From positions 310,001 to 374,000 of the forward strand of contig JACKMC010000002.1 of assembly GCA_024235595.1 (NCBI GenBank): a stretch of 64,000 nucleotides of DNA, given 5' to 3'. Position numbers and translations under genes: made by a program. Positions 20,110 to 27,449 of this stretch are shown here, in pieces. This DNA comes from Zoogloeaceae bacterium (GTDB lineage Bacteria; Pseudomonadota; Gammaproteobacteria; Burkholderiales; Rhodocyclaceae). Under the pieces are notes generated by a model. That model was given only the letters and a program-made list of their open reading frames with translations, was not told the origin of the DNA and searched no databases. Every line of letters begins with the position of its first letter. Positions within the stretch are counted from its first letter, which is position 1.

Positions 20110-20738
20110 GGCGGCCTGGGCCGCGCGCTTGCGAGGCCGGACAGCGCCGCGGCGCGGTCGAGATCCCGCGGGTGATCTACATCCCACAGCAGCGCGGGTT
20201 CCGACCAGCGCAGGTGGTGTGCGGCGAGACGTTGGCGGGTCGCCTCCATGACCGAATCCTGGCCCCAGGGGATGCCGCGGAAGATGTCCGGCGGCAGTTC
20301 GCGGGCAGCGCCGACGAGGACATAGCCGCCGTCCTCCGCGGGAATGAGTACCGCGTCGTCGCCCGCCTCGAGCGAGCGCGCGCAGGCCTGCAGTTCGGGG
20401 GGGCCGAGCGCCGGGCAGTCGCTGCCCATCAGCAGCACCGGTCCCGCCGGCAGAAGACTCGCGAGGCAGTGTGCCATGCGCGCGCCAAGGTCATCTCCCC
20501 GCTGGGGGTGCACGCGGGCGATGTGTCCGCTGCGCCGCAGCGCACGAAAAAATCGATGGTCGGCATCACCCGCAGTCCACAGCGTGACTGGGCCGAGGGC
20601 CGCGCGGAGGGCATTGTCGATCGCGCAAAGGACCATGCTTCGGTGCGCGCGCGCCGCACCTGCAGCGCCGAGCCGTGGGATCAATCGGGTCTTGGCGGCA
20701 CCGGCAACCGGTGCGCGGGCAAAGATCGCGATCTGCAT
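20106..20738 (-). CDS. rSAM/selenodomain-associated transferase 1 (TIGR04282 type, CofC-like)
   Basis: This is a 210-residue nucleotidyl/glycosyl-transferase-like protein of the CofC/GT-A fold. It shows the N-terminal substrate loop IFARAPVAGAAKTRL, the metal motif GSDCPALG and the downstream EDGGYVLVGA and PWGQDSVMEAT blocks. This family is known for travelling with a radical SAM/Cys-rich (ArsS-like) protein and with the TIGR04283 transferase, which is the next gene upstream. In some organisms the set is annotated as arsenosugar biosynthesis. The product made here is not known. Its stop overlaps the DUF3047 start by four bases. Confidence 0.88.
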   Translation of the reverse strand: MQIAIFARAPVAGAAKTRLIPRLGAAGAARAHRSMVLCAIDNALRAALGPVTLWTAGDADHRFFRALRRSGHIARVHPQRGDDLGARMAHCLASLLPAGPVLLMGSDCPALGPPELQACARSLEAGDDAVLIPAEDGGYVLVGAARELPPDIFRGIPWGQDSVMEATRQRLAAHHLRWSEPALLWDVDHPRDLDRAAALSGLASARPRPP

Positions 20739-20741
20739 GGG

Positions 20742-21449
20742 TCAGTGTTCCGGCCGTGGGCGGTAGCCGTAGCGGCGCGCGAGCCGGGCCGGGTCCGCGC
20801 CTAGGAAGTAGGCCGCGCGCAGCCGCCACATCAGCAATACGGTGCGCAGCGCGCCATGTTGCTCCCAGCGTCGTCCCGAGGTGATGACCCGCTCGCGCAG
20901 GCAGGCCGGGCGCCCGCCACGCCGCAGCGATCTGGACAGGGCGATGTCCTCCATCAGCGGGATGTCCGGGAAACCGCCCGCCGCTTCATAGGCCGCGCGG
21001 CTCATGAACATGGCCTGGTCGCCGGTGGCGATGCCGCTCAGGCGCGAGCGCAGGTTCATCATCGCGCCGATGAGCCCGAGCATGCGATGCGAACCCTCGA
21101 TGCTGACGTCGAAACGACCCCAGCGATACGCACTCAGGGCACCGAGGATGCGCCGGTCGGCGTGTTCGGGCAGATGCGTGTCGGCGTGCAGGAAGAGCAG
21201 GTTTTCGCCGTGCGCCGCCTGCGCGCCCGCATGCATCTGCGAACCGCGTCCGCGGGGCGCGGCGATGACGATATCGGCGAGCGGGCGGGCGAGGGCCACG
21301 GTCGCGTCCGCGCTGCCGCCGTCGGCGACGATCACTTCGACGCCGCGCCTGCGCAGCGGCGCGAGCGCCACGAGGCGGGTGACGATGTGCTGCGCTTCGT
21401 CGACAACCGGCAGCACGATCGAGAGGCGGGGATGGCGGCTTGCGCTCAT
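20742..21449 (-). CDS. rSAM/selenodomain-associated glycosyltransferase 2 (TIGR04283 type)
   Basis: This 235-residue GT-A family-2 glycosyltransferase starts with LSIVLPVVDEAQHI, has the first acidic site in VIVADGGSADAT and the DxD-like HADTHLP, and continues with GDQAMFMSR and PLMEDIALSRSL. A hydrophobic region near the C-terminus (LRTVLLMWRLRAAYFLG) suggests membrane contact. The family co-occurs with the TIGR04282 transferase, found three bases downstream, and with ArsS-type radical SAM proteins, one of which is encoded 12 kb away in this window. A GTG two codons upstream is an alternative start. Confidence 0.88.
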   Translation of the reverse strand: MSASRHPRLSIVLPVVDEAQHIVTRLVALAPLRRRGVEVIVADGGSADATVALARPLADIVIAAPRGRGSQMHAGAQAAHGENLLFLHADTHLPEHADRRILGALSAYRWGRFDVSIEGSHRMLGLIGAMMNLRSRLSGIATGDQAMFMSRAAYEAAGGFPDIPLMEDIALSRSLRRGGRPACLRERVITSGRRWEQHGALRTVLLMWRLRAAYFLGADPARLARRYGYRPRPEH

Positions 21450-22198
21450 GGGCACCAGGGCAGGGTCAGGCTCTGCAGCAGCTTACCATTGTCGTCATGG
21501 GCGAGCGCCACCACCGCGGCGGCGGCGAAATCCAGTTCGCCTGCCGGCCTGAAGTGGTGGCGCAGCGTAAACGTGGTCGACTCGGCGCTGCGTTCGATCA
21601 TCGCCCGCACGACGAAATCGTGCTCCAGCCGCACCCCACGATTTTCGCCGGCCTCGATGCTCGAGGCCAGGCCGTGCTGGACCAGCGCGAGGGTCAGCCG
21701 GGGCGCATCCGGGCCCTCGCTGCGGCCCTCGAGCAGGATATCCCAGCCGCCGTCGGCCGCTGGCCGGCCGGACAGGGCCAGGCTTGCCCCGGCCGCCTCG
21801 GCTTGCGTCGGCAGCCGGGCCGAGCGCCAGTCGCTCAAGGCGCTGCCGTTGAGCATGACTTGCGGCGTGTAGACGGTGTGCCCGCCGGCGCGGCGTACTG
21901 CGGCTCGCTGGCGCGCGCCGAAGTCGGGCGAGGCGAAGCGGTCGTGCCAGCCGATGTAGTCCCAGTAGTCCACATGAAAGGCGAGGGCGGTGACGCGTTG
22001 CGGCGCCAGGCCATCGGCGCGCAGCCGCCGCAGCCAGCGATCCGCAGGCGGGCAGGAACTGCAGCCTTCGGAGGTATACAGCTCGATCAACGGGGTGAGC
22101 GCGGTAGCGGAGCGCACGCTGCATTGCTGCGCGGCGAAGCTCGCGGGGGCTGTCGCGGCCAGCACGGTGAGCAGGGTCAGGGCATGGCGGATGGTCAT
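21446..22198 (-). CDS. DUF1223 exported thioredoxin-like protein
   Basis: This 250-residue protein has a signal peptide (residues 1-22) and the DUF1223 signature ELYTSEGCSSCPPAD, a CxxC in a thioredoxin-like fold. Further family blocks are FHVDYWDYIGWHDRFASP and YTPQVMLNG. It should be a periplasmic thiol-redox protein; no substrate is established for the family. Its stop overlaps the glycosyltransferase start and it begins five bases after the DUF547 stop, so it belongs to the eight-gene operon. Together with DUF547 and DUF3047 it makes a periplasmic trio. Confidence 0.88.
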   Translation of the reverse strand: MTIRHALTLLTVLAATAPASFAAQQCSVRSATALTPLIELYTSEGCSSCPPADRWLRRLRADGLAPQRVTALAFHVDYWDYIGWHDRFASPDFGARQRAAVRRAGGHTVYTPQVMLNGSALSDWRSARLPTQAEAAGASLALSGRPAADGGWDILLEGRSEGPDAPRLTLALVQHGLASSIEAGENRGVRLEHDFVVRAMIERSAESTTFTLRHHFRPAGELDFAAAAVVALAHDDNGKLLQSLTLPWCP

Positions 22199-22203
22199 TT
22201 GGA

Positions 22204-23022
22204 TCAGCCCGTGGTGTCGTTGAGGCGCCAGTCGTAGTCGAGAAAGACCAGCTCGTAGTCGCCGTGGCGAATGCGGGCCTGGTCGTCGGCCGTGTCGGCA
22301 AGCTGTGCGGCGTAGCGGGCGAACGTGCCTGTCAGCGAATCGAAGCCGCGATGACTCTTGCCGAAATCCTCGCCGTACCAGTCGAAGATCTTCGATACTT
22401 CGAGCCTGCCGCGCGCGGGGGCGAAGCGGTTGCGGCTGCGATCCGACATGAAGCGGCGCATTCCGTCCTCGAGCTGGTTCTCGAGCCGCTCCGCCAAGAA
22501 GGCCTCATTGCGAAGCATCGGACAGCCGATCGAGGCGCACACCACGGCGGCATGAATGCGCGGTTCGTCGAACATGCCCGGCGCACGAATCACCTCGTGC
22601 TCGATGTCGTCCAGGCTGCGTTCTGCGCCGAGCAGCCTGAAGAACTTCTTCTTCCAGGGCGATTGCAGGAAGCCGCCGAGGTCCTTGATCGATTTCAGCC
22701 CGGGATAGGCGCCGAGGATCAGTGCGACGGTGAAGGCGTTGTAGGCATTGATCAGGAAGGCCAGCTTTTGCTCGCGTGACCAGCGGCCGTATTCGGCGGC
22801 CGGCACCGCGGACAGATGCGCGAGGTAGGCGTCGAGTGTCGCCCGCTCGGCCTTGATGCCTGCGTAGTCGAGCTGCGAGGCATTGCCGCCGGCGATCAGC
22901 CTTACATGCTTGACGAGCAGCGCATTCCATTGCGCGTGCGAGTGATCGAATGCGGCGCGCACCGGAAGGGCGGCGAGCAACGGTAGGGCGAGTGCGAGCT
23001 TGATGAGGTCGCGACGTTGCAT
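22204..23022 (-). CDS. DUF547 protein with Tat-like signal
   Basis: This 272-residue exported protein has an N-terminus (QRRDLIKLALALPLLAALPVRA) that resembles a twin-arginine signal. The DUF547 domain is recognised by LAFLINAYNAFTVALIL, HEVIR and the cysteine motif CASIGCPMLRNEAF. DUF547 proteins are widespread, often periplasmic, and of unknown activity; the conserved Cys and His suggest a papain-like or metal-dependent fold. The gene lies two bases after the flavin reductase stop and five bases before DUF1223. The start was chosen for the signal sequence. Confidence 0.87.
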   Translation of the reverse strand: MQRRDLIKLALALPLLAALPVRAAFDHSHAQWNALLVKHVRLIAGGNASQLDYAGIKAERATLDAYLAHLSAVPAAEYGRWSREQKLAFLINAYNAFTVALILGAYPGLKSIKDLGGFLQSPWKKKFFRLLGAERSLDDIEHEVIRAPGMFDEPRIHAAVVCASIGCPMLRNEAFLAERLENQLEDGMRRFMSDRSRNRFAPARGRLEVSKIFDWYGEDFGKSHRGFDSLTGTFARYAAQLADTADDQARIRHGDYELVFLDYDWRLNDTTG

Positions 23023-23024
23023 GC

Positions 23025-24497
23025 TCAGCCCCTGCGCCAGGTGTGGAAGCGTTCGACCCATTTGAGCAGGGTGGCGGGTGCATGGGCGCGCTTCCAGTTG
23101 CCGGCAACGTATTTGTTGGCCTCGGCCAGCGTGGGATAGATGTGGATGGTGCCGAGGATCTTGTTGAGCCCGATGCGATGCTTCATCGCCAGGACGTATT
23201 CGGCGATCAGGTCGCCCGCATGCTCGCCGACGATCGTCACGCCGAGAATGCGGTCCTTTCCCGGCACCGTGAGGACCTTGACGAAGCCATGCGCCTCGCC
23301 GTCCGCGATGGCGCGGTCGAGGTCGTCGATGCCGTAAGTGGTCACTTCGTGGGGAATGCCTTTTCCCTTCGCCTCCAGCTCGTTCAGCCCAACCCGTGCG
23401 ACCTCGGGTTCGGTGAACGTCGCCCAGGGAATGACCGAGTAATCGGCGCGGAATTTCTTGAACGGATCGAACAGCGCATTGACCGCGGCGTACCAGGCCT
23501 GGTGGGCTGCGGTGTGGGTGAACTGGTAGGGGCCGGCCACGTCGCCGGCGGCGTAGATGTTGGGGTGCAGGGTTTGCAGGAAGTCATTGGTTTCCACCAC
23601 CTTGCCCGTCGGGATGCCGAGCTCCTCGAGACCGAAGCCCTCGAGGTTGGCGCTTCGGCCCACCGCCACCAGCACCGCGTCGAAGCCGATGCGCACCTCT
23701 TTTCCGTGGTGCTCTGCGACCAGCACTTTCTGCCCACGGTCGATTTCGAAGCGCTTCGCCTTGTGGTCGGTGAGCACATTCACGCCTTCGGCACGGAAGC
23801 GTTCGGCGACGAGCGCCGAGACTTCCGGATCCTCGCGCAGCATCAGGCGCGGCATCATCTCGACCTGCGTGACCTCGGCGCCGAACCGGGCGAAGGTCTG
23901 GGTGAGCTCGCAGCCGATCGGCCCGCCACCGAGCACCACCATCCTGCGCGGCAGTTCGCGCAGCGCCCAGACATCGTCCGAGCTCAGGTAGCCGACTTCT
24001 TCGATTCCCGGAATCGGCGGGACGAAGGGACGCGCGCCGGTGGCAATGATGATGCTGCGGGTGGTGAGAGTCTGCTTGCCGCCGGCGGTCTCGATCTCGA
24101 CACACCACGGCGAAACGATGCGGGCGTTGCCCTCGAGGACTTCCACGCCGAGCCCGGTGTAGCGCGCGATCGAGTCGTGCGGCTCGATCGCGCGGATGAC
24201 CTGCTGCACGCGCTCCATGACTTCGGCGAAATCGAACGCTGCATCCGCGGTGCGGATGCCGAATTCCCTGGAGCGGCGCATGTGGGAGAGCAGTTTCGCC
24301 GAGCGAATCAGCGCCTTGGATGGAACACAGCCGGTGTTGAGGCAATCGCCACCCATGCGGTGACGTTCGACGAGTGTCACCTTGGCCTTGATTGCGGCGC
24401 CGATGTAGGCGCTCACCAGGCCGGCACTGCCGGCGCCGATGACCACCAGGTTGCGGTCGAAGCGGCTTGGCTTGGTCCAGACGGTGTGCTTGTTCAT
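23025..24497 (-). CDS. Class I flavin disulfide reductase (mercuric-reductase/dihydrolipoamide-dehydrogenase-like)
   Basis: This 490-residue FAD/NAD(P) enzyme shows the FAD motif VVIGAGSAGLVSAYIGA, the redox-active pair in GGDCLNTGCVPSKAL, a second nucleotide motif (VLGGGPIGCELTQ) and IYAAGDVAG. The usual catalytic-base motif HPT near the C-terminus is replaced by IHIYPTLAEAN, with tyrosine where dihydrolipoamide dehydrogenase has histidine. There is no N-terminal metal-binding domain as in MerA and no mer genes nearby. The last 40 residues (WKRAHAPATLLKWVERFHTW) form an extra amphipathic tail that may touch the membrane. It is commonly seen beside a TVP38-family gene, as here. Substrate unknown. 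Confidence 0.88.
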   Translation of the reverse strand: MNKHTVWTKPSRFDRNLVVIGAGSAGLVSAYIGAAIKAKVTLVERHRMGGDCLNTGCVPSKALIRSAKLLSHMRRSREFGIRTADAAFDFAEVMERVQQVIRAIEPHDSIARYTGLGVEVLEGNARIVSPWCVEIETAGGKQTLTTRSIIIATGARPFVPPIPGIEEVGYLSSDDVWALRELPRRMVVLGGGPIGCELTQTFARFGAEVTQVEMMPRLMLREDPEVSALVAERFRAEGVNVLTDHKAKRFEIDRGQKVLVAEHHGKEVRIGFDAVLVAVGRSANLEGFGLEELGIPTGKVVETNDFLQTLHPNIYAAGDVAGPYQFTHTAAHQAWYAAVNALFDPFKKFRADYSVIPWATFTEPEVARVGLNELEAKGKGIPHEVTTYGIDDLDRAIADGEAHGFVKVLTVPGKDRILGVTIVGEHAGDLIAEYVLAMKHRIGLNKILGTIHIYPTLAEANKYVAGNWKRAHAPATLLKWVERFHTWRRG

Positions 24498-24528
24498 GTG
24501 TTATTCACTTCTTGTCGAAAAATGGCGA

Positions 24529-25215
24529 TCAGCTATGGGCGCGTCGGGCACGCAAGCCGCCGAGGAGTTTTTTGGCGACGATCGGAAACACGCCAAGCAG
24601 CACGAACGAGGCAATCAGTCCCGGGGAGAGAATTCCAGACAAGGATTCGATGTTCGCGAGCTGCGTGCCGGCATTCACGAACACCAGCGTTCCAGCCAGC
24701 ATTCCCAGCTGGCTGACCCAATAGAAGGTGGCGGTGCGCAGCGGCGTAAGGCCCATCACGAGGTTGATCACGAAGAAGGGAAAGGCCGGCACCAGTCGAA
24801 GTCCGAAGAGATAGAAACCCCCTTCGCGTTCGATGCCCGCATTGATGGCCTTGAGCTTGTCGCCGAAGCGTGCCTGGACCCAGTCGCGAAGCAGATAGCG
24901 GGACACCAGGAAGGCGAGGGTGGCGCCGACGCTCGAAGCAAAGGAGACCAGCAGAGTTCCCCACCACAGGCCGAAGACTGCGCCCACTGCCAGCGTCATG
25001 ATGGCGGCGCCGGGCAGCGACAGCGCGGTGACTGCGACATAGATGAGAAAAAAGATGCCTGCCAGCAGCAGGGGCTGCTCAGAGCGAAACGCCTCGATCG
25101 CGGCCTGTTGGCTCTTCAGGTACTCGAGGCTCGCAAAGCGACCCAGATCGAAGGCGAAGTACGCCGAGATCAATGCGACGATGGCGATGCCGACGATGAG
25201 CTTTGCTGGTTTCAT
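24529..25215 (-). CDS. TVP38/TMEM64-family membrane protein
   Basis: This 228-residue inner-membrane protein of the VTT/DedA superfamily has about six hydrophobic segments. Family blocks are SLPGAAIMTLAVGAVFGLWWG, SSVGATLAFLVSRYL and RLVPAFPFFVINLVMGLT, the last forming the re-entrant region. DedA/TVP38 proteins are linked to lipid scrambling or to anion/selenite transport. It is the first gene of the eight-gene operon, 31 bases before the flavin reductase gene. An ECF-sigma-like motif ends about 50 bases upstream of the start. Confidence 0.92.
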   Translation of the reverse strand: MKPAKLIVGIAIVALISAYFAFDLGRFASLEYLKSQQAAIEAFRSEQPLLLAGIFFLIYVAVTALSLPGAAIMTLAVGAVFGLWWGTLLVSFASSVGATLAFLVSRYLLRDWVQARFGDKLKAINAGIEREGGFYLFGLRLVPAFPFFVINLVMGLTPLRTATFYWVSQLGMLAGTLVFVNAGTQLANIESLSGILSPGLIASFVLLGVFPIVAKKLLGGLRARRAHS

Positions 25216-25266
25216 GTTCGTTCCGTCCCCGGTCGTGCCCCGAGCGTGTGCTGTTTCGATACAGGA

Positions 25267-25296
25267 CTAGACAGCGCAGGCGCCGCAATCCTGACA
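25267..25296 (-). promoter_or_regulatory. ECF-sigma-like promoter of the eight-gene operon
   Basis: On the minus strand the sequence reads TGTCAGGA, 16 bases, GTCTAG, ending about 50 bases before the TVP38 start. The same two blocks with the same 16-base spacing precede arsS at 34762-34791 (there TGTAAGGA). Two-part motifs of this kind with GTC in the -10 box are typical of extracytoplasmic-function sigma factors. No ECF sigma gene lies in the window, so the factor is unidentified. Confidence 0.55.
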
Positions 25297-25357
25297 TCCG
25301 GCGCGAAAGTTTTCCCGCAATGGGGCGCCGCATCGCCTTCGCCGGGCAAACTGGCCA

Positions 25358-25386
25358 TTGTGCTGCGCACAAAAAGCCTGTAAAAT
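25358..25386 (+). promoter_or_regulatory. Sigma-70-type promoter upstream of infA
   Basis: A -35-like TTGTGC (25358-25363) and a -10-like TAAAAT (25381-25386) are separated by exactly 17 bases. Transcription would begin near 25393, about 335 bases before the infA start, which implies a long leader or a separate small RNA. The region is the only clearly AT-rich stretch between the two divergent transcription units. Confidence 0.55.
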
Positions 25387-25392
25387 CCGAAG

Positions 25393-25728
25393 CCTGTTTC
25401 ACCCGCCCGGCTACATGTGGGTCTCTCGGGTGAGTGGTTGCGGCGCAGGATGCGCCCCGACTTGCTGCCATCGCCATCCGGTGCGGGCAGCGCGAACGGC
25501 AGGCGTCCAAGCCTGCAACTGTCGGTTCCGGCCATGATCCGGGCCGTCATGACAGGTCTGCCATCTATCGCAGACCGCACTGTTTTTGCATGGTTGTAGA
25601 TCCTGCCCGTGCCCTGCCGTGATTCACCGGCATGCATCGAGGGCCTCTTCGCACTGCATCCCGGGGATGTGGCGAACGAACGACAGGGATTGGCAACCTC
25701 CCGCAGACGAGACGGATAGGAGATACAT
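25393..25728 (+). ncRNA. Long structured infA leader or candidate small RNA
   Basis: No convincing protein is encoded in this 336-base stretch. It follows a good sigma-70-like promoter and contains several strong hairpins: CACCCG...CGGGTG (25409-25433 region), GCGCAGGATGCGC, GCAGGC...GCCTGC (about 25499-25516) and GGTCTGC...GCAGACC (25555-25576). The last is followed after six bases by TTTTT. This could be a roughly 190-nt small RNA with its own terminator, or an attenuated or cold-responsive leader of infA. No known riboswitch class was recognised. The infA ribosome-binding site TAGGAGA lies at its end. Confidence 0.35.
25555..25586 (+). terminator. Candidate terminator/attenuator in the infA leader
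   Basis: A 7-bp perfect stem GGTCTGC / GCAGACC with an 8-base loop is followed by GCACTG and then TTTTT. The six-base gap before the T run is longer than in canonical terminators, so it may be weak or conditional. Confidence 0.35.
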
Positions 25729-25986
25729 ATGGCCAAGGAAGACCTGGTTCAGTTCGAAGGTGTGGTTCAGGAAGTGCTGCGCGATGCACGCTTCATGGTT
25801 AAGCTCGAAAACGGCATGGATGTAGCGGCCTATGCGTCGGGCAAGATGCGCAAGTTCCGCATCCGCATTCTTGCAGGGGATCGCGTGACGCTCGAGATGT
25901 CGCCCTACGATCTGTCCAAGGCGCGCATCTGCTTCCGTCACAAGGACGAGCGCGGTCCGCGCCCTGGATCCTTCGCACGCAACTGA
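25729..25986 (+). CDS. infA: Translation initiation factor IF-1 (paralogue with C-terminal tail)
   Basis: IF-1 binds the ribosomal A site during initiation. The S1/OB-fold sequence is clear: EGVVQEVLRDARFMVKLENG, SGKMRKFRIRILAGDRV and SPYDLSKARICFRHK. The protein has 85 residues against the usual 72; the extra 13 residues (ERGPRPGSFARN end) and several substitutions mark the second, divergent infA copy that many betaproteobacteria carry besides the ribosomal-operon gene. It stands alone, not in a ribosomal-protein operon. Its ribosome-binding site is TAGGAGA, and a strong terminator follows. Confidence 0.92.
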   Translation: MAKEDLVQFEGVVQEVLRDARFMVKLENGMDVAAYASGKMRKFRIRILAGDRVTLEMSPYDLSKARICFRHKDERGPRPGSFARN

Positions 25987-26013
25987 GCGAATCCAACCGG
26001 TTGCGGTTGTCCG

Positions 26014-26041
26014 AAACCCGGCTGTGGCCGGGTTTTTCTTT
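26014..26041 (+). terminator. Intrinsic terminator of infA
   Basis: A 9-bp stem (AAACCCGGC / GCCGGGTTT) with a short loop is followed by TTCTTTTTC, 27 bases after the infA stop. It is a canonical rightward terminator. Confidence 0.9.
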
Positions 26042-26198
26042 TTCGGGCGCGGTGCTCACCGCGTCGATGGTGAGGGGCGCGAACGGGCCGGAATCGGATT
26101 GTGACGTCTTGTCGGGCACCATCGCAGCGCCTTGCTGTCGCAGTGGCAGTGGCCTCAACTGCGGCCCGAACCCAAGCCTCGACGGGAGGAAGGATCAG

Positions 26199-26480
26199 AT
26201 GTTCAGAAAGCTTGCCGCACTCTACGCACTCGTTCGTACGGAGGCCCGGATCCTGCGTTTCGCGATCGGCCACCCGGCGAGGCCGGCCTGGTTGCTGCCG
26301 GCACTGGTCGCGGTCGGTGTGTACCTGGTATCGCCGATCGATCTCATCCCCGATTTCCTGCCGGTCGGCCTGGTCGATGATCTGGTGCTCGTTCCGTTGA
26401 TGCTGTCGTGGATCGTGCGCCGACTTCCCGAGGAGATCCGTCGTGGGGCCGGCGCAGGTGCAGACGATGCGCGGGCCTGA
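26199..26480 (+). CDS. YkvA/DUF1232-family small membrane protein
   Basis: This 93-residue protein contains the DUF1232 signature YLVSPIDLIPDFLPVGLVDD within one or two hydrophobic segments (about residues 30-70). The family is of unknown function and membrane-associated. The ATG chosen is preceded by a strong GGGAGGAAGG ribosome-binding site; the frame remains open upstream, but there is no comparable signal there. It is convergent with the HDOD gene, with 44 bases between their stops. Confidence 0.85.
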   Translation: MFRKLAALYALVRTEARILRFAIGHPARPAWLLPALVAVGVYLVSPIDLIPDFLPVGLVDDLVLVPLMLSWIVRRLPEEIRRGAGAGADDARA

Positions 26481-26524
26481 CGCCACCTTGTTGCCGGTGT
26501 GGCCTTGGCGGTCGGAGGCGTGGT

Positions 26525-27382
26525 TCAACCGCAAATCGTAGTGAGCATCTCGCGCCGCTCGTCTTCGGCCTCGGCGAGCAGCTGGTCGAGTTCGGCGCGC
26601 TCGCCTGCGGGGACCGCGGCATCGAGCAGGCGTGCCCTCGCCTCTTCGCGCTCATCGTCGAACGGATTGGGGCTCACCGCGGACAGTGAGGCGATGCTCA
26701 GCAGATCGTTCAGGCTCCGGGGGGGCCAGATGCTGCCATAGAGGGCGCTGTCGTCGATGCCTTCGCTGAGTTCGGTCGGCAGGCCCATGGCTTCGAGCAG
26801 CAGGCTGCCGACAGCTCCGCGCCAGGTCGAGACGAATTCCGTCACTCGGACGGGGTCCGCCGACAGTTCGGGATATTCGGCCAGGCGCGCGATCAGGTAG
26901 AACTCACCGATGTTGCGCAACATGCCCGCGATCAGGGCGGTATCGGGCGCGCAGAGCTTGCGCCGCCTGGCCAGGGCCCAGGCACGCGAGGCGACGTCGA
27001 TGGCATGCATCCAGAGCGCCGAAGCGATCAGTTGCAGTGACTTCGAGCGAAGGTCGTCGGAGAGCTGGCGCGATGCCGTGACGAAGGCCAGGGTCCGCAC
27101 TGGTAGCAGGCCGATTCGCATGACCGCGGGCGGCACCGCCGTAATCGCTTGGCCCGATGGGTTGAGCAGCACGGAATTGGCCATCTTCAGTACCCTCGCG
27201 GAGAGCACCGGTTCGGTCTGAACCAATCGCGCAATGTCCGTCAGCGAGCTCTCGGGGTCGTCGGCGAGCTCCTTGATCCTCAACGAGGCTTCGAAGACCG
27301 TCGGGAAGGTGATCTCGCCACTCGATAGTTCGGACTCGATATCGGCAGCCAGGCGCGCGAACTGCTGGTCAAGCGAGGTCAT
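26525..27382 (-). CDS. HDOD-domain signalling protein
   Basis: This 285-residue protein matches the HDOD family, an HD-like fold that has usually lost the catalytic residues. Recognisable blocks are FPTVFEASLRIKELADDPESS, EPVLSARVLKMANSVLLNP and IAGMLRNIGEFYLI, the last replacing the usual HDIG region. HDOD proteins act in two-component and c-di-GMP networks. It lies 67 bases downstream of a diguanylate cyclase on the same strand, so the two may be co-transcribed. The C-terminal 40 residues are acidic and probably helical. Confidence 0.85.
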   Translation of the reverse strand: MTSLDQQFARLAADIESELSSGEITFPTVFEASLRIKELADDPESSLTDIARLVQTEPVLSARVLKMANSVLLNPSGQAITAVPPAVMRIGLLPVRTLAFVTASRQLSDDLRSKSLQLIASALWMHAIDVASRAWALARRRKLCAPDTALIAGMLRNIGEFYLIARLAEYPELSADPVRVTEFVSTWRGAVGSLLLEAMGLPTELSEGIDDSALYGSIWPPRSLNDLLSIASLSAVSPNPFDDEREEARARLLDAAVPAGERAELDQLLAEAEDERREMLTTICG

Positions 27383-27449
27383 TTTCGATCAGCCCCAAAC
27401 AAGAACGTGTGCAGTGTAGCCCACTCGCCGGGGGGGTGGGCGCGCTTGT

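Noticed and set aside
23025..24497. Mercury resistance (mer) locus
   Set aside because: Only a MerA-like flavoenzyme is present; it lacks the metal-binding domain and C-terminal cysteines, and merR, merT and merP are absent.
25393..25576. 6S RNA or a known riboswitch in the infA leader
   Set aside because: The ends pair over only about six bases and the central bubble of 6S RNA is not evident; no conserved riboswitch core was recognised.
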